The notes beneath the pieces are model-generated. The model was given only the letters and a program-made list of their open reading frames with translations. It did not search any database and was not told where the DNA came from. Shown in pieces: positions 28,301 to 38,320 of a DNA stretch of 64,000 nucleotides (position 1 is the stretch's first letter; the number at the start of each line of letters is the position of its first letter). This DNA comes from Crotophaga sulcirostris (taxonomy: Eukaryota > Chordata > Aves > Cuculiformes > Crotophagidae), in assembly GCA_013397455.1 (NCBI GenBank), contig VYZB01000329.1, positions 882,303 to 946,302 of the forward strand. Direction: 5' to 3'. Made by a program: the position numbers and the translations under genes.

Positions 28301-30880
28301 GAGTGAAAGAGTTGAGGACTTGACATCCACATCACACGTTTGGGGTGTTTTACTTAAGATCAACTCTAGCTTATCAGCAGGCATTAGATACAATAATACA
28401 TTAGGTGTGATCCCAGGACACATCTTCTAGTTATAATTCATGCCAAAAAGTGCAGCTTCTGTGTCTCAAGATTGTGTCCCCTATTCTGTCATTCTGATGG
28501 AAGAGAAGTAAGCAGAGATAAGCAGGAAATCAATTTCAAAATATTGCTCCTTATATAACTTAAAACGTTTTTGCTCTTTAGGCTGAGGGTATTTTCCACT
28601 GTGTGTGAGTAAAAGAGCTTTTCTTCGCATCTTAGACCAATACCCTTCTATCAATACACATGGAAGTGCTCCACGCAGCTCTCATTAACAAAGAAACAGT
28701 GTCATCTTAACAAAACGTAAATCTGAACTGAAAGTAAGTGTCATTCTTTTTTCCAAATATATTGATTTATGAAAATAATCTTCTATAAAATCCAGTTCAC
28801 AGCAACAGACAAATGTCATCCCTTCTAACTATAAGTTCACACAGAGGAATTACTAATCAATACATACTTCATAAATTTTAACCCTGAATATGTATTAAAG
28901 GAATTGAAATGCTGTAAATGTAATCATAATAATTTGGGTCTCCTGCTGGTGGCTCCTCCTGGAAAGATCCAATTTTGCATCTGACATTTTATCTGCAGCC
29001 AGAAGCCACGGCAGGAAGAACATCCTACCTATAAGAAGTCACCACCACTGACAGCATTCAGACTATTAGCTCCTCAGAAAGCCCAGAGCCATTATTTACA
29101 AAAAATTCTGTGACAGAAGGAGAAGTAAAGCTCTGGATTTATTACAGCCAATCTTATTTCTCCTCTGCAAAATTAGTGTTTTGTCCTGTATATAGACATT
29201 ATATATAGAATTAAAATAAACTTGACCAAATATATGACAGTACCAATACAGAGCAGATCTCAAACCCTGTAAATATCAAAGCAAGGGAGAAAATCTTATT
29301 TGATGTGCATATCTAAAAATATATGAGGCCATAAAACTAAAAGCCAGATATTGCAGCTCAGTAAGACTACAGAGCTGTCTCCAAATTTCAAGAGTAAAAC
29401 ACGGCTGTACTCTTCATGTTCCGTTTTGCATTACCATTTTTTGTAAGCATGATATTGAATTTGCTCTCTGATATTTCTTTAGGAGCAAAGTATCTTGTGA
29501 AATATCTCTGAACACTTCAAAAATCCATTTGAAGGGAGGAAGTCCTAACAGTTTCAAGCTATTTTCAGATGATATTTTTTCCCACCACCTTTATTAGGAA
29601 CTCATATTTTGTAAAGCTCATTTACTTTCTTCAGAAACATGTATGAGAAACGATTAGATGTCTGATCTTGCTGGATGTGCACCGAATACTGTTTAAAAGG
29701 GAAACTCTAAATTAGCAGTCAATAACAAGCATAATACCTGAGGCAGTAAAAATTCTTTCATCTGAAAATAACAGTTATTGTAAAGTCAGTTGTTTAAGAA
29801 AGGGATTATGAGGCAACATCTTGAGCTATAAATATTAAAATATGAAAACAGAAGCTTATTTATGTAAGCTGGAGTTAACAGCCTTTGTTAGACCATTCAT
29901 TAGAAGGAAAAAGGGACTAGGTAATAATTTGCAATGTGATCTGGTTCAAGGCTGAAAAATTTTAGGAAAGGACTGTAGCATGCATATAAGGGAAAAGACA
30001 GATAGTCCCACTTGTCTGCAGAATTGTCAGTGCTCAATATTAACTACTCGCATTTGAAAGGCTTTTTTATTTTTATTCACCTTCACATTGTATTTATGAA
30101 CTGTTCTGATCCTACTGTTCATCACTGCCATCCAATAGTTTTCCTAATTAAAATTACTTTGAAGTCTCTGACCTTTAGGCAGACACTTGATTTTGAATTA
30201 AAATATAATTATCTTTGTAACACGAATACACTTCTTACGCTGCCCCCATGCTCTTCTTGCGACAGAATAAATACATAATAAATATAAGGAAAAGAGTATA
30301 TTGAACTTGATAAAATAATGAAAATAAGAAAAAAATAAACCGAGCAGCTCAGTTTTCCTTTCCTTTGCAACGAGAGCAAAGAGACAGTAGGAAAAAAACC
30401 AACGGCAATACTTAAAATTTAGAGAAAGAAACACCCTGTGCACAGTATGCAATTTATCTGCAGGAAATAGCGTCATGAAACTTCAGTGCTTTTTCTGAAA
30501 CCTAGAGGACAGTCTTGTATATGAATGGGTCCAGCAGTCACACAGTTTATATTTGTGTGGTATTAAACGGGTACAGCAGCGTTTATTGAACAGGATCACT
30601 ACCATTCTTTGAAGGTGAGAGAGGCTCATAGAGTGCAGAGAATATATTTCTTGTGAGTAAATCACAGATTTTTCCCTAAACTTTTGGTTCTGGTCTCTGT
30701 TGCTGTATGAACTGCTGGCGTGATGAGTGTAGCACTGCCCATTTATCTCCTTGTCTTCACCATTGCTTCTCCTAACAAAGGTATTCCTTAGTCTAATTGA
30801 CTGGAAGCTCTTGACAATATGTTTGCATTACATTACTTTGCAACCTTTTTTACAGCCAAATAATACCAACTTAATAAATA

Positions 30881-30886
30881 ACTTAC
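30881..30886 (-). other. VSNL1: 5' splice donor of the VSNL1 first coding exon
   Basis: Read on the minus strand, the exon ends ...GTAAAA and is followed directly by GTAAGT, a full consensus donor. The break falls between codons (phase 0), after Lys54. Protein similarity to VSNL1 stops exactly here and the following residues do not resemble the family. Confidence 0.95.
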
Positions 30887-31048
30887 TTTTACGTAGAGCT
30901 GCTGAAACTCCTCAAGGTTCAGTCTACCACTCGGACAGTCCTTTAGAAATCCTTTGTACCACTGTTTTAGCTCGTGTTCATTGAACTCCGTGCTCTTCAC
31001 CAGATCCTCCATCACCTCAGGGGCCAGTTTGCTATTCTGTTTCCCCAT
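30887..31048 (-). CDS. VSNL1: VSNL1 (visinin-like protein 1 / VILIP-1), first coding exon, residues 1-54
   Basis: This is a partial CDS. The 54 codons match my knowledge of vertebrate VSNL1 essentially residue for residue; the full protein is about 191 aa, so roughly the N-terminal 28% is here. VSNL1 is a neuronal calcium sensor of the EF-hand superfamily that moves to membranes by a calcium-myristoyl switch and modulates signalling, for example guanylyl cyclases and receptor trafficking. Visible features: Met-Gly2 with Ser6 and Lys7 (N-myristoylation signal), an amphipathic helix rich in Glu and Lys (about residues 10-35), then the first EF-hand loop (about residues 36-47, [12 protein letters not shown]). 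In that loop Cys38-Pro39 and the lack of acidic ligands make it non-calcium-binding, as is usual in this family. The start is supported by the family N-terminus and by A at -3 and G at +4. The exon ends after Lys54 in phase 0 at a GTAAGT donor; past it the frame reads into intron and stops near 30833. Coding exons for EF-hands 2-4 were not found in the window. Confidence 0.97.
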
Positions 31049-31080
31049 CCTGCCTTAAGAAGAAATAAAATAATATAATT
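31049..31080 (-). other. VSNL1: 3' splice acceptor and residual 5' UTR just before the VSNL1 start codon
   Basis: On the minus strand a T-rich tract (about 31057-31075) leads to TTAAG, then GCAGG and the ATG. Two AG dinucleotides are usable: one ending at 31054, which leaves a 5-base 5' UTR (GCAGG) in this exon, and one ending at 31050, which leaves a single G. Either way nearly all of the 5' UTR must come from an upstream non-coding exon, which fits VSNL1. Which AG is used cannot be decided from the sequence alone. Confidence 0.85.
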
Positions 31081-31599
31081 AGCCAAGTTGCTGAGAACAT
31101 TTTAAACTGGAATTACCAACAAAGCTTGAATGCATCACTTGTTTTTAGTTAAATGCATATTCGCAGATTCACTAGTGAATTGGAACCTAAGCTATGTTTG
31201 AATATTAGAGGTTGAAATGGTGAAAAAGACAACATTCTTCTTTCATTTGTGAGTCTTAAGGCCTGGAGACAGACTGCTCATTTGCCTTCAAGTTAGGTAA
31301 ATTCTAGCTTTTCTTTACACTAAGGCTGAAAAAGGTGACTTAGCATTTTCTTTGAATTTAACAAAAACTTTTCAGAGATTCAGGGATGTCAACGGAATTC
31401 CTCTTCATTTTTTGTCTCAAAAATCTTTCCTGATATGACAGTCATGTTAGCAGCTACTCCTCACAGGTACAAGGCTGTGGACAGACAGATCTGAAATGTG
31501 GAACACTACACATTCCACTGGGAGGAAGCAAAGCAAGAGTCCACACACTTGGTCTCAAAAAATTATGACATCAAACAAGAAAAACAAATGCAGTTTTTA

Positions 31600-31690
31600 T
31601 ATATGTGCACATGTATGTGCACGTATATATACCTAGGTATATATTTATACAAATATATTTACTTTATATTTACTTTATACACATTGGATG
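31600..31690. repeat. Alternating purine-pyrimidine AT/GT-rich tract with a perfect 20-bp palindrome
   Basis: TATATATGTGCACATGTATG, then TGCACGTATATATACC and further TATA-rich sequence. Positions 31625-31644 form a perfect palindrome centred on CCTAGG (arm ATATATACCT). Such sequence can adopt Z-DNA or a cruciform. It lies about 560 bp upstream of the VSNL1 exon in gene orientation. Confidence 0.85.
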
Positions 31691-32289
31691 GTTTATATCC
31701 CATCATTGTTAACACTGGAAATAGCCATTACATTTGTTATACACATCTTATATACATACTTACAAAACATACAGAAACACAAAATATGCACGTGTGTACA
31801 GATGCGTGTCTCTACAGATAAATACAGTAATTTCAGTACTGCTCATGTTGATCCTTTGAGATATTTCCAGGTTCTCTGATGTTTGACCAAAGATGTCTTT
31901 TGACAGAACTTCTGAGAAATCCCTTTTTTTTTTAACTCCTTCCCATTATACTACAGTTTATTTCATGTCAGAAGATGCCTTTCAGTTATTATTTAAGCAG
32001 ATGACACACTGTACTTAACTTGTCCTGTACAGAGCTACAAAGTGATGAATAATTTCTTTCCTGAGCCTATCTTAGCATTTCCATTTTTATCTCCCAGTAT
32101 AGTGTCTATCACTAATGACAGCACCACACTGAATGCATTGATTTCTAGCCGGTATCACCACCCATTCCTGATATTAATCCATTGCTTTTGACATCTTCCC
32201 CTACTTTAGAAGGGAAATTTCTTTCTCCTCAGAAGGACATATTTCACTCTGATCCAATGAAATATAATTATATAACATCCTTCATGGGA

Positions 32290-32900
32290 ACCTTCCTTGA
32301 GCAGGTGCAAAGTTAACCATTCCTCCTGGTTTGTGTGTGACCCACATATCCCCTAGTGCTACAGGACCAGTGGCACCAGGTCTCTTCCTGAAACACCTCA
32401 CGTCCCTCATGTCACCCTCTTTGGTGACATTCCTCCCTGGTCTGCCCTCACCCTCTCCCACAGCTCTCAACCCACCAGGACAACTGGGGCTGCCGGAAAA
32501 CACCTTCGCTAAGACAGCACACAACTTGGCCACATAAACATCCACAGCACCGAGAAGGTAGGTGCCTTTTGTCAGAGCATTTAGCTGGTACAAAGTTGGG
32601 AAATCTTGTCATCAGAAAGTACAAAATGCTACAGCTCATCGGGGTAGAAACTCCAGCCAGAAATGTCTCAGCACCTTTGTGACACAGGTGATTGACAAGT
32701 GTGCTGTGCTGCGCACAGATACAGCTGGAGGTGGGACACCATTTCTTAGGATGCTCTCAGCAATCAGATCCTCCTTCCTCAGGCTCTCCACACACTTCCT
32801 CTACCAGTGATGCCCAATGCTGCAGTGTTTTCTTGCTCGAGGCGCTGCATCTTCTCTGAAGTACAAGAACCCGCTACAAGGACCCACACAGCTGTTAAAT
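32290..32900. other. GC-richer unassigned block with scattered CpGs
   Basis: Higher in G+C and CpG than its neighbours (GCTCGAGGCGCTGCATC, GCTGCCGGAAAACACC). The minus strand is open over 32282-32593 and, in another frame, 32448-32639, but I recognise neither translation. It is not dense enough in CpG to be called a promoter island. It could be an old transposon, a retropseudogene fragment or a conserved element. Confidence 0.4.
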
Positions 32901-33526
32901 TAAGGGCAGCACACTGCTTGCTCTAAACTTACTTTGAAGCTTTGCCAAGCTCCCATCCATACGTTTTGGTAAATTTAGCTCAAATACGGGAGGGTTCAAC
33001 CTTTCAGTTAATTGCCAAAGGCCTAATTATGCACGCAGATGTCCAAAAATAGCCGTTTTGACTAAACGACGGGTTTACAATTTATGGTATTTAGAACAAT
33101 TGCTCCAGTCTTATCTTTGAAATTCCCAATCTCCTCATGTGTAACATTGACTTAATTTGGCATAATCTGAATTTAAATCCCATAGAGACTAAAGTATACT
33201 AATGTGGTTGTTCCCCTAGCTCCAACTCAGATGGCTTTTAAGTGAAACAACAGACTGTTTTATTTGTTTTAATCTTTAAGGGGCCAGTTTATTTCTCTTT
33301 TTTTCTTTTTTTCTCCTTTAAACTGTGTTACCCTTTGCAGTCATAAGGTGCTTTGCCTAGGCCCAGAGGACACTTAAAGATTCTCAGCAATTATAGTAAT
33401 AACTACCTTAGGTAGATTCAAAAGGCATCTTTTGGTTCTCTTAATTTAGTTAAGTGTGCTTTTACTTGACTATTTTCACCTGGATTCTTATTCCCAGTAA
33501 TATTTCACTCAGCAACACTTCCATAT

Positions 33527-33539
33527 AAAAAAAAAAAAA
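33527..33539. repeat. A(13) homopolymer
   Basis: Thirteen consecutive A on the plus strand, with no recognisable LINE or processed gene copy upstream. Confidence 0.9.
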
Positions 33540-36164
33540 GCATCTTCAGTGGGCAAGAACTGGGGAGCTTGACTGACAAATTTTCTGTAATAGGAACTCT
33601 TCTTTATTTATTGTGTTAGCCTTACAGCCCCTGGACTCAGTACTACACAGAGGTGGAAGCAGACAGAATGATGAATCTCAGCACCATCTTCCACAGTTGA
33701 TGTTGCATCCAGTAATGTAGATGTAAAATACTACAGAAAATAGAGCGAGTCGGTACGTATGTAAGAATACATGAATAAGGAGCTGGACAAACATATCCAT
33801 ACAAAATCTTTCCTACCATCAGGTTCGGAGAAACAAGACACAAGTTTTCTGCCTCTGTGATACAAGTCCCAACTGGTTCTGCCATAAGGTGTCCAGTAAG
33901 TCCCAAACACCTTCCAGCCATCCTTGATATACCTCACTATAGAATATCCTGTAGTAAATTAAAACCACAGCTGACATTTTGATAAACGTTTTCAGTAACT
34001 GTTTGTTCCACAGAACCAAACCAGTATTTAAGGAAGGTATAATTTGGGACTGCTGGGTTCTGTACTCTTATTTGCTGTTCCAACACAGTATGGTGCATCA
34101 TCTGCCTGGCTCTGTTTGAGATGAGGGACTGAACAAGCTGACCGAGCTGGTCACACTGCCTTCCTACAATTAGAGGTGCTCATTCTTTCTTCTTGTTTTA
34201 AAGCTTTTTTCTTATGGAATTGAATTACAATCTGCAAGAAAGCTCAAGAGTCTCATATAATTATCAAATAAAAACTCACACTTCTGGCTCTGGGAGATCC
34301 AACTTATTTGGGAATAAAAACTCAAATACATAGATTATCTGGTTAATCATATTCTAACATCTTCTACAGTTTCATTTAATGTCTTATTATTATTGAAAAA
34401 GTACAATAACCCATTAGCAATGAGCACGCCACTGCCAACACATTCAATTTACTAAAATAAAACCTATTTTTAATTAACTTATAATCATCGTTTCCCAAAC
34501 ATGTTTTTTCCTTGTGAAAAACTATGAATAGGCATTAGAAAAAGACAGGAGAGAACAGCTGCACAATCACTAAGTTTTCAAGAGGAGGAAAGGTCACTCT
34601 GCAAGCATTTCTTTGTTTAGTATATTTTATTATTTTAAACTATAAATTTCTTTCCAACTTCCATGCTTCCAACCACACAATGTGACAATCCATGCACTGT
34701 TATTCATCTTCTGTTGCATTTTCTGATTGGTAAAAATCATGAAAGGGAAAAAACTCCAACCCAAACAAAAAAGAGACATGCTTCAATTCCAAACCATCAC
34801 GGGGGAGAGATTCGTGATAAACAAGGAACGAGGTATGTGGGTGGCACTTAGCATCAGTAAAGGTGTCAAGTCTGTTCCCAATGATGTTACACTGGCAGAA
34901 GAATGCTTATTAATATTAGCAAGGGCAACACAATGCAGATTAGAGATCAAGAAAAACACTAAAACTCTTTGTGCCACAAGTAGCAACAGCAAAGAAGGTT
35001 GAGTTTAAAAACACATTCTCTTGACTGAAATGCCGCAAAGAGGCTGTCAGCTACCCAGAGAAACAAGCTTTTCAGAAATGCTCAGTATAGTAGTACTTCA
35101 GTACTTCATTAAGTAACACCTTAATTGCTGCTTTCACAGGTCCATAGGAGGGTTAGATTTAAAAGACATAATTTTATTAAACAATCTTCTCCAACCAGAA
35201 GCAGCCTGGGCTGTGCCAGCAGTTGGCAGGGACAATATGAGGATGTATTTGCCTGCCTCTTTGCCCCGCTGGACCTCAGGAGGTCCCTGCCAGCCAGTCT
35301 GGGAAGCAGAAAAAGGGCTGGAGCAGCAGCTGGAAGTTATTCTAAAATGACTCAGCAGCATGGCTTATCAAACTGATTTTATATGATCTACTGGGGACTT
35401 TGGAGGTAACAGGCATTAAGTCACAGGCATGAAGAGGAAGACAGTTCCTCCAGTGTTAAGACTGTACCTGGTTTTAAGCCAGTTTTTCCCTGCTTGTATC
35501 TTTTGTTTCATATCTTTCCTGCAATACCATCACATGTCCCACAAATGCTTGTGTTTCAAAAGCTTTTTGCTCTTTATACAATAAATCATCCAGATCTCCT
35601 GGTCAATGGCAGGGTTTTTTCCCTGGAATATTTTAAAGCAATTCATACACAGGTTTACCAGGTCTGCCTCTCCCACACGGCTTGCCAGTACTAAACTGCC
35701 AGTGTCAGCACAGTTTTATGAACAAAAATTTTCTTAAAGACCTAAGAGGAAAAAAACCCCAGCCTTTAAGTTCAACAGCAAAGCACAACTTAACGGAAGC
35801 TCCTTTGCTGTTTAATTATTTAAAAACACCCCTAAACTGCTGTTAACACAGCTCTGTTCCCACCTGCTTACTCGTTCCCCTACTCTCCACTCCCCTTTGG
35901 CCTCCTCGGCAGGTGTTCAATGTTCAAAGGGACCAAGTGCAAACAAATATAACTCTGGCCATTTCTAACGAAAAGCAAACTGAGTGCTACCAAAGATCTC
36001 GTATTTGTGCTAAAAAAGGACGCAAATTCTTTTAAAAGACAGCATCAACAATGCCCAGCCATGTCCCTGACAACCCAGTTCTGTGCCTTTTTGCTTGCTT
36101 TCCTTAAACACAATTGTATAAAACCATTTTCCTTTCATCTTGCATTAAGAAAATTATTGACAGC

Positions 36165-36715
36165 AGATTGAGAGAGGTGACCCTTCCCCTCTGTTGTGCC
36201 CTGGTGAGACACATCTAGAGTGCTGGGTCCAGTGCTGAGCTCCCTGTACCAGACACAGACTTAATGGACTGAGTCCAGTGAGGGGTCATGAAGGTGATAA
36301 AGACATCGGAGCATCAACCAGACAAGGAAAGGATGAGAGACATGGGATTGTTCAGCCTGGAGAAGTGAAGACTCAGGGATTCTTACAGTGTGTGTCTACC
36401 TACCCAACTGGGGGAACAAAATGGCAGAGTCAGCTTCCTCTGAGGGGTGCCCAGAGAGACAAGAGGCAATGGGCACAAACTGAAATTCAGAAAATTCTAT
36501 CTGAATGTAAGAAAATGCTTTTTTACTGTGCAGGTGATCAAACACTGGAACAGGTTATCCAGAGAGGTTGTAGAGTCTCCATCCTTGAAGATACTCAAAA
36601 CCCAACTGGAAACATCTCTGAGCAACCATCTCCAGCTGACACTCCTTGCACAGCAGGTTGGACTACAGCAACTCCAAAGGCCTCCTCCAACCTTGGTGAT
36701 TCTGTGATTCTGTGA
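36165..36715 (+). mobile_element. CR1 LINE fragment with ORF2 C-terminus and 3' end
   Basis: About 550 bp of a plus-strand CR1. It holds ORF2-derived sequence before the end (GAGAGACATGGGATTGTTCAGCCTGGAGAA) and a recognisable C-terminal ORF2 peptide, TRGNGHKLKFRKFYLNVRK, followed by HWNRLSREVVESPSLKI. It finishes with TTGGTGATTCTGTGATTCTG, the CR1 terminal octamer repeat. The coding frame is broken, so this is a dead copy. It is antisense to VSNL1. No long open frame here is an independent gene. Confidence 0.94.
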
Positions 36716-37881
36716 AACAGTGAAGGGGAAATGGAACAGTCACACTGCCTAATTTTTGGTATCCATAGTAGCTGCCTAGTGTCACTAAATCCCTCCAGGG
36801 ATATATGAGAGAAAAAAGGTTGAACCAAAGGATCATTTGGAGATGATGTGCTGATGACTGCAGTCACCTCCCTCCCCTCACTGACTCCAGGGGAGCACGG
36901 AGATTCACTTGTCCCTGGGCACAGAGACCTAATTGAAGAGAGCTACCGCAACTTATCACAGTGTATTTTGGCTCCTTTTGTCACCTGCCCATGTGCACAG
37001 TCTTGTTTTCACATGCATGAGCTGAAGGGGGTAGTCAGTCGACGTCCCTACAGCCTCATGAAGCTTGTGCATTAAATGAGTCCCCTTGTATGGCGCTTGT
37101 TTTTCTTGCTCTTCCCTGGCTTTGGGAAACAGGAACGAGTCGTGTGAACTATGCCAGAAGCAAATGACAACACTCACTTTGCCAGCTCAGCTGCGCTGGC
37201 AGGCACTCATTAGGTTGGAAAGAAAGCTGTGCTCCATCCCCACCCCTCTGCCCACTCCCAGCCCACAAGCTCCCACAGGAACATGCTGACTCCTGGGTAC
37301 TACATGTGAAATCAGGTATTCAGCAGGCAAGTGTGGTTGGTTTCTTTGTGATCTTTGACATGATATGAATCTATAAACAGCACATTAAACACTGCATGGA
37401 CTCCAACATACATATATATATAGGGATAACAAAACCCAAACAATTAAATGCTGGAGAAAGCACAGAACTATGTATAATCTACAATAACAGAGTAATTTTC
37501 ATGTTATTTTTGAGTAGGCTGTTTGTAAAATTTCCAGGTATGTGCTGTTAATAGCTATAACTCCTGACAACTCCCAGCACTGCTCCTTTCTCCTCAGGCT
37601 ACTTCTGACCCTGCCTTTTCTCTACTAATGTCAGCATGAAGGATAGATAGAAGCAGGCTATCAAGTCACACAGATACTTCACTTCTTCAAATACACCTAT
37701 TGTTTCACAGAAGAAATCTGCAGCCATAGCCTGCCTTTCACAACGAAAAAGACAACGATTGCATACTCAAAGCCTCAAGGAAATGAGTACCCAAGGAACA
37801 GTATGTGTGGAAAAGAGGAATTTTCCCATTCTAACCATGAAAAAAGGCTACATCTAAAACGTCCTTGCCTGACAGCAGTGC
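36716..37881. other. Spacer between two CR1 copies; nothing coding recognised
   Basis: Mixed-composition sequence. It contains a short CATACATATATATATA run at 37407-37422, and no exon, RNA gene or transposon I recognise. Confidence 0.55.
37407..37422. repeat. Short (TA)n microsatellite
   Basis: CATACATATATATATA, a small dinucleotide run within the CR1 spacer. Confidence 0.8.
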
Positions 37882-38320
37882 TTCAGTGACAGATGACACC
37901 AAGCTGAGTGGTGCAGCTGATACACTTGAGGGAACGGATGCCATGCAGAGGGACCTTGACATGCAAACCTCATGAAGTTCAACAAGGCCAGGTGCAAGGT
38001 CTGGCCTGCACCTGTGTTGGGGCAACCCCCAGTACGGAGGTCTGTCATGACGGGACAAGGGGTAACATTTTTAAACTGAAAGAAGGCAGATTTAGATTGG
38101 ACAAAATGAATAAATTTTTTACTGAGAGTGCGGTGAGGCACTGCAACAGGTTGCCCAGAGAAGCTATGGAAGCCCCATCCCTGGAGGTGTTCGCGGTCAG
38201 GCTGCACAGGGTTCTGAGCAGTCTGATCTAGCGAAATATGTCCTTGTCCATAATAAGGGGGTTGGAACTAGACGATCTTTAAAGGTCCCTCCCAATCCAA
38301 ATCATTCTGTGATTCTGTGT
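37882..38320 (+). mobile_element. CR1 LINE fragment with internal deletion
   Basis: The left part encodes a piece of the CR1 reverse transcriptase: TDDTKLSGAADTLEGTDAMQ, then RDLD and, after a frame change, FNKARCKV. After about 38035 the sequence jumps to the far C-terminal ORF2 region (FKLKEGRFRLDKMNKFFTES, NRLPREAMEAPSLEVF). It ends with the CR1 3' UTR (GGTTGGAACTAGACGATCTT, TTAAAGGTCCCTCCCAATCC) and two ATTCTGTG octamers. The missing middle implies an internal deletion of a longer insertion. It is inactive, antisense to VSNL1, and in the same orientation as the CR1 copy about 1.2 kb to its left. Confidence 0.94.

Larger units (their letters stand above)
13241..30880. other. Long repeat-poor intronic stretch
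   Basis: I recognise no CR1, LTR or RNA gene across about 17.6 kb. Small features are a 12-bp tandem duplication at 23049-23072, an 11-T run at 25370-25380, a 9-bp hairpin with two CAGCTG E-boxes at 20738-20762, and an RE1-like left half site at 27888. GC-richer patches lie at about 20540-20880 and 22150-22450. No VSNL1 exon was seen. Confidence 0.55.
1..30886 (-). other. VSNL1: Inferred VSNL1 intron downstream of the first coding exon (partial)
   Basis: This is inferred from the donor at 30881-30886 and from the failure to find the next VSNL1 coding exon (continuing after Lys54) on the minus strand. It is AT-rich with frequent stops in all frames. Contents I could recognise are three short CR1 tails (8126-8308, 10333-10452, 13177-13240), small tandem repeats, homopolymer runs and GC-richer patches. 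I relied on reading, so a short or diverged exon could have been missed. Confidence 0.75.
31054..36164. other. Non-coding intronic stretch upstream of the VSNL1 exon
   Basis: It contains the palindromic AT tract at 31600-31690, A(13) at 33527-33539 and a GC-richer unassigned block at about 32290-32900. A second GC-richer patch at about 35180-35330 is likewise unassigned. No exon or recognised transposon was found. Confidence 0.55.

Noticed and set aside
32290..32900. VSNL1 promoter CpG island
   Set aside because: CpGs are scattered and sparse; density is far below a vertebrate promoter island.
36278..36715. 145-codon plus-strand open frame as a gene
   Set aside because: It lies entirely inside a CR1 fragment and does not follow the CR1 protein frame; the recognisable peptide is the ORF2 C-terminus in another frame.
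37908..38231. 107-codon plus-strand open frame as a gene
   Set aside because: It is the decayed CR1 ORF2 end (NRLPREAMEAPSLEVF) joined across an internal deletion, not a host gene.
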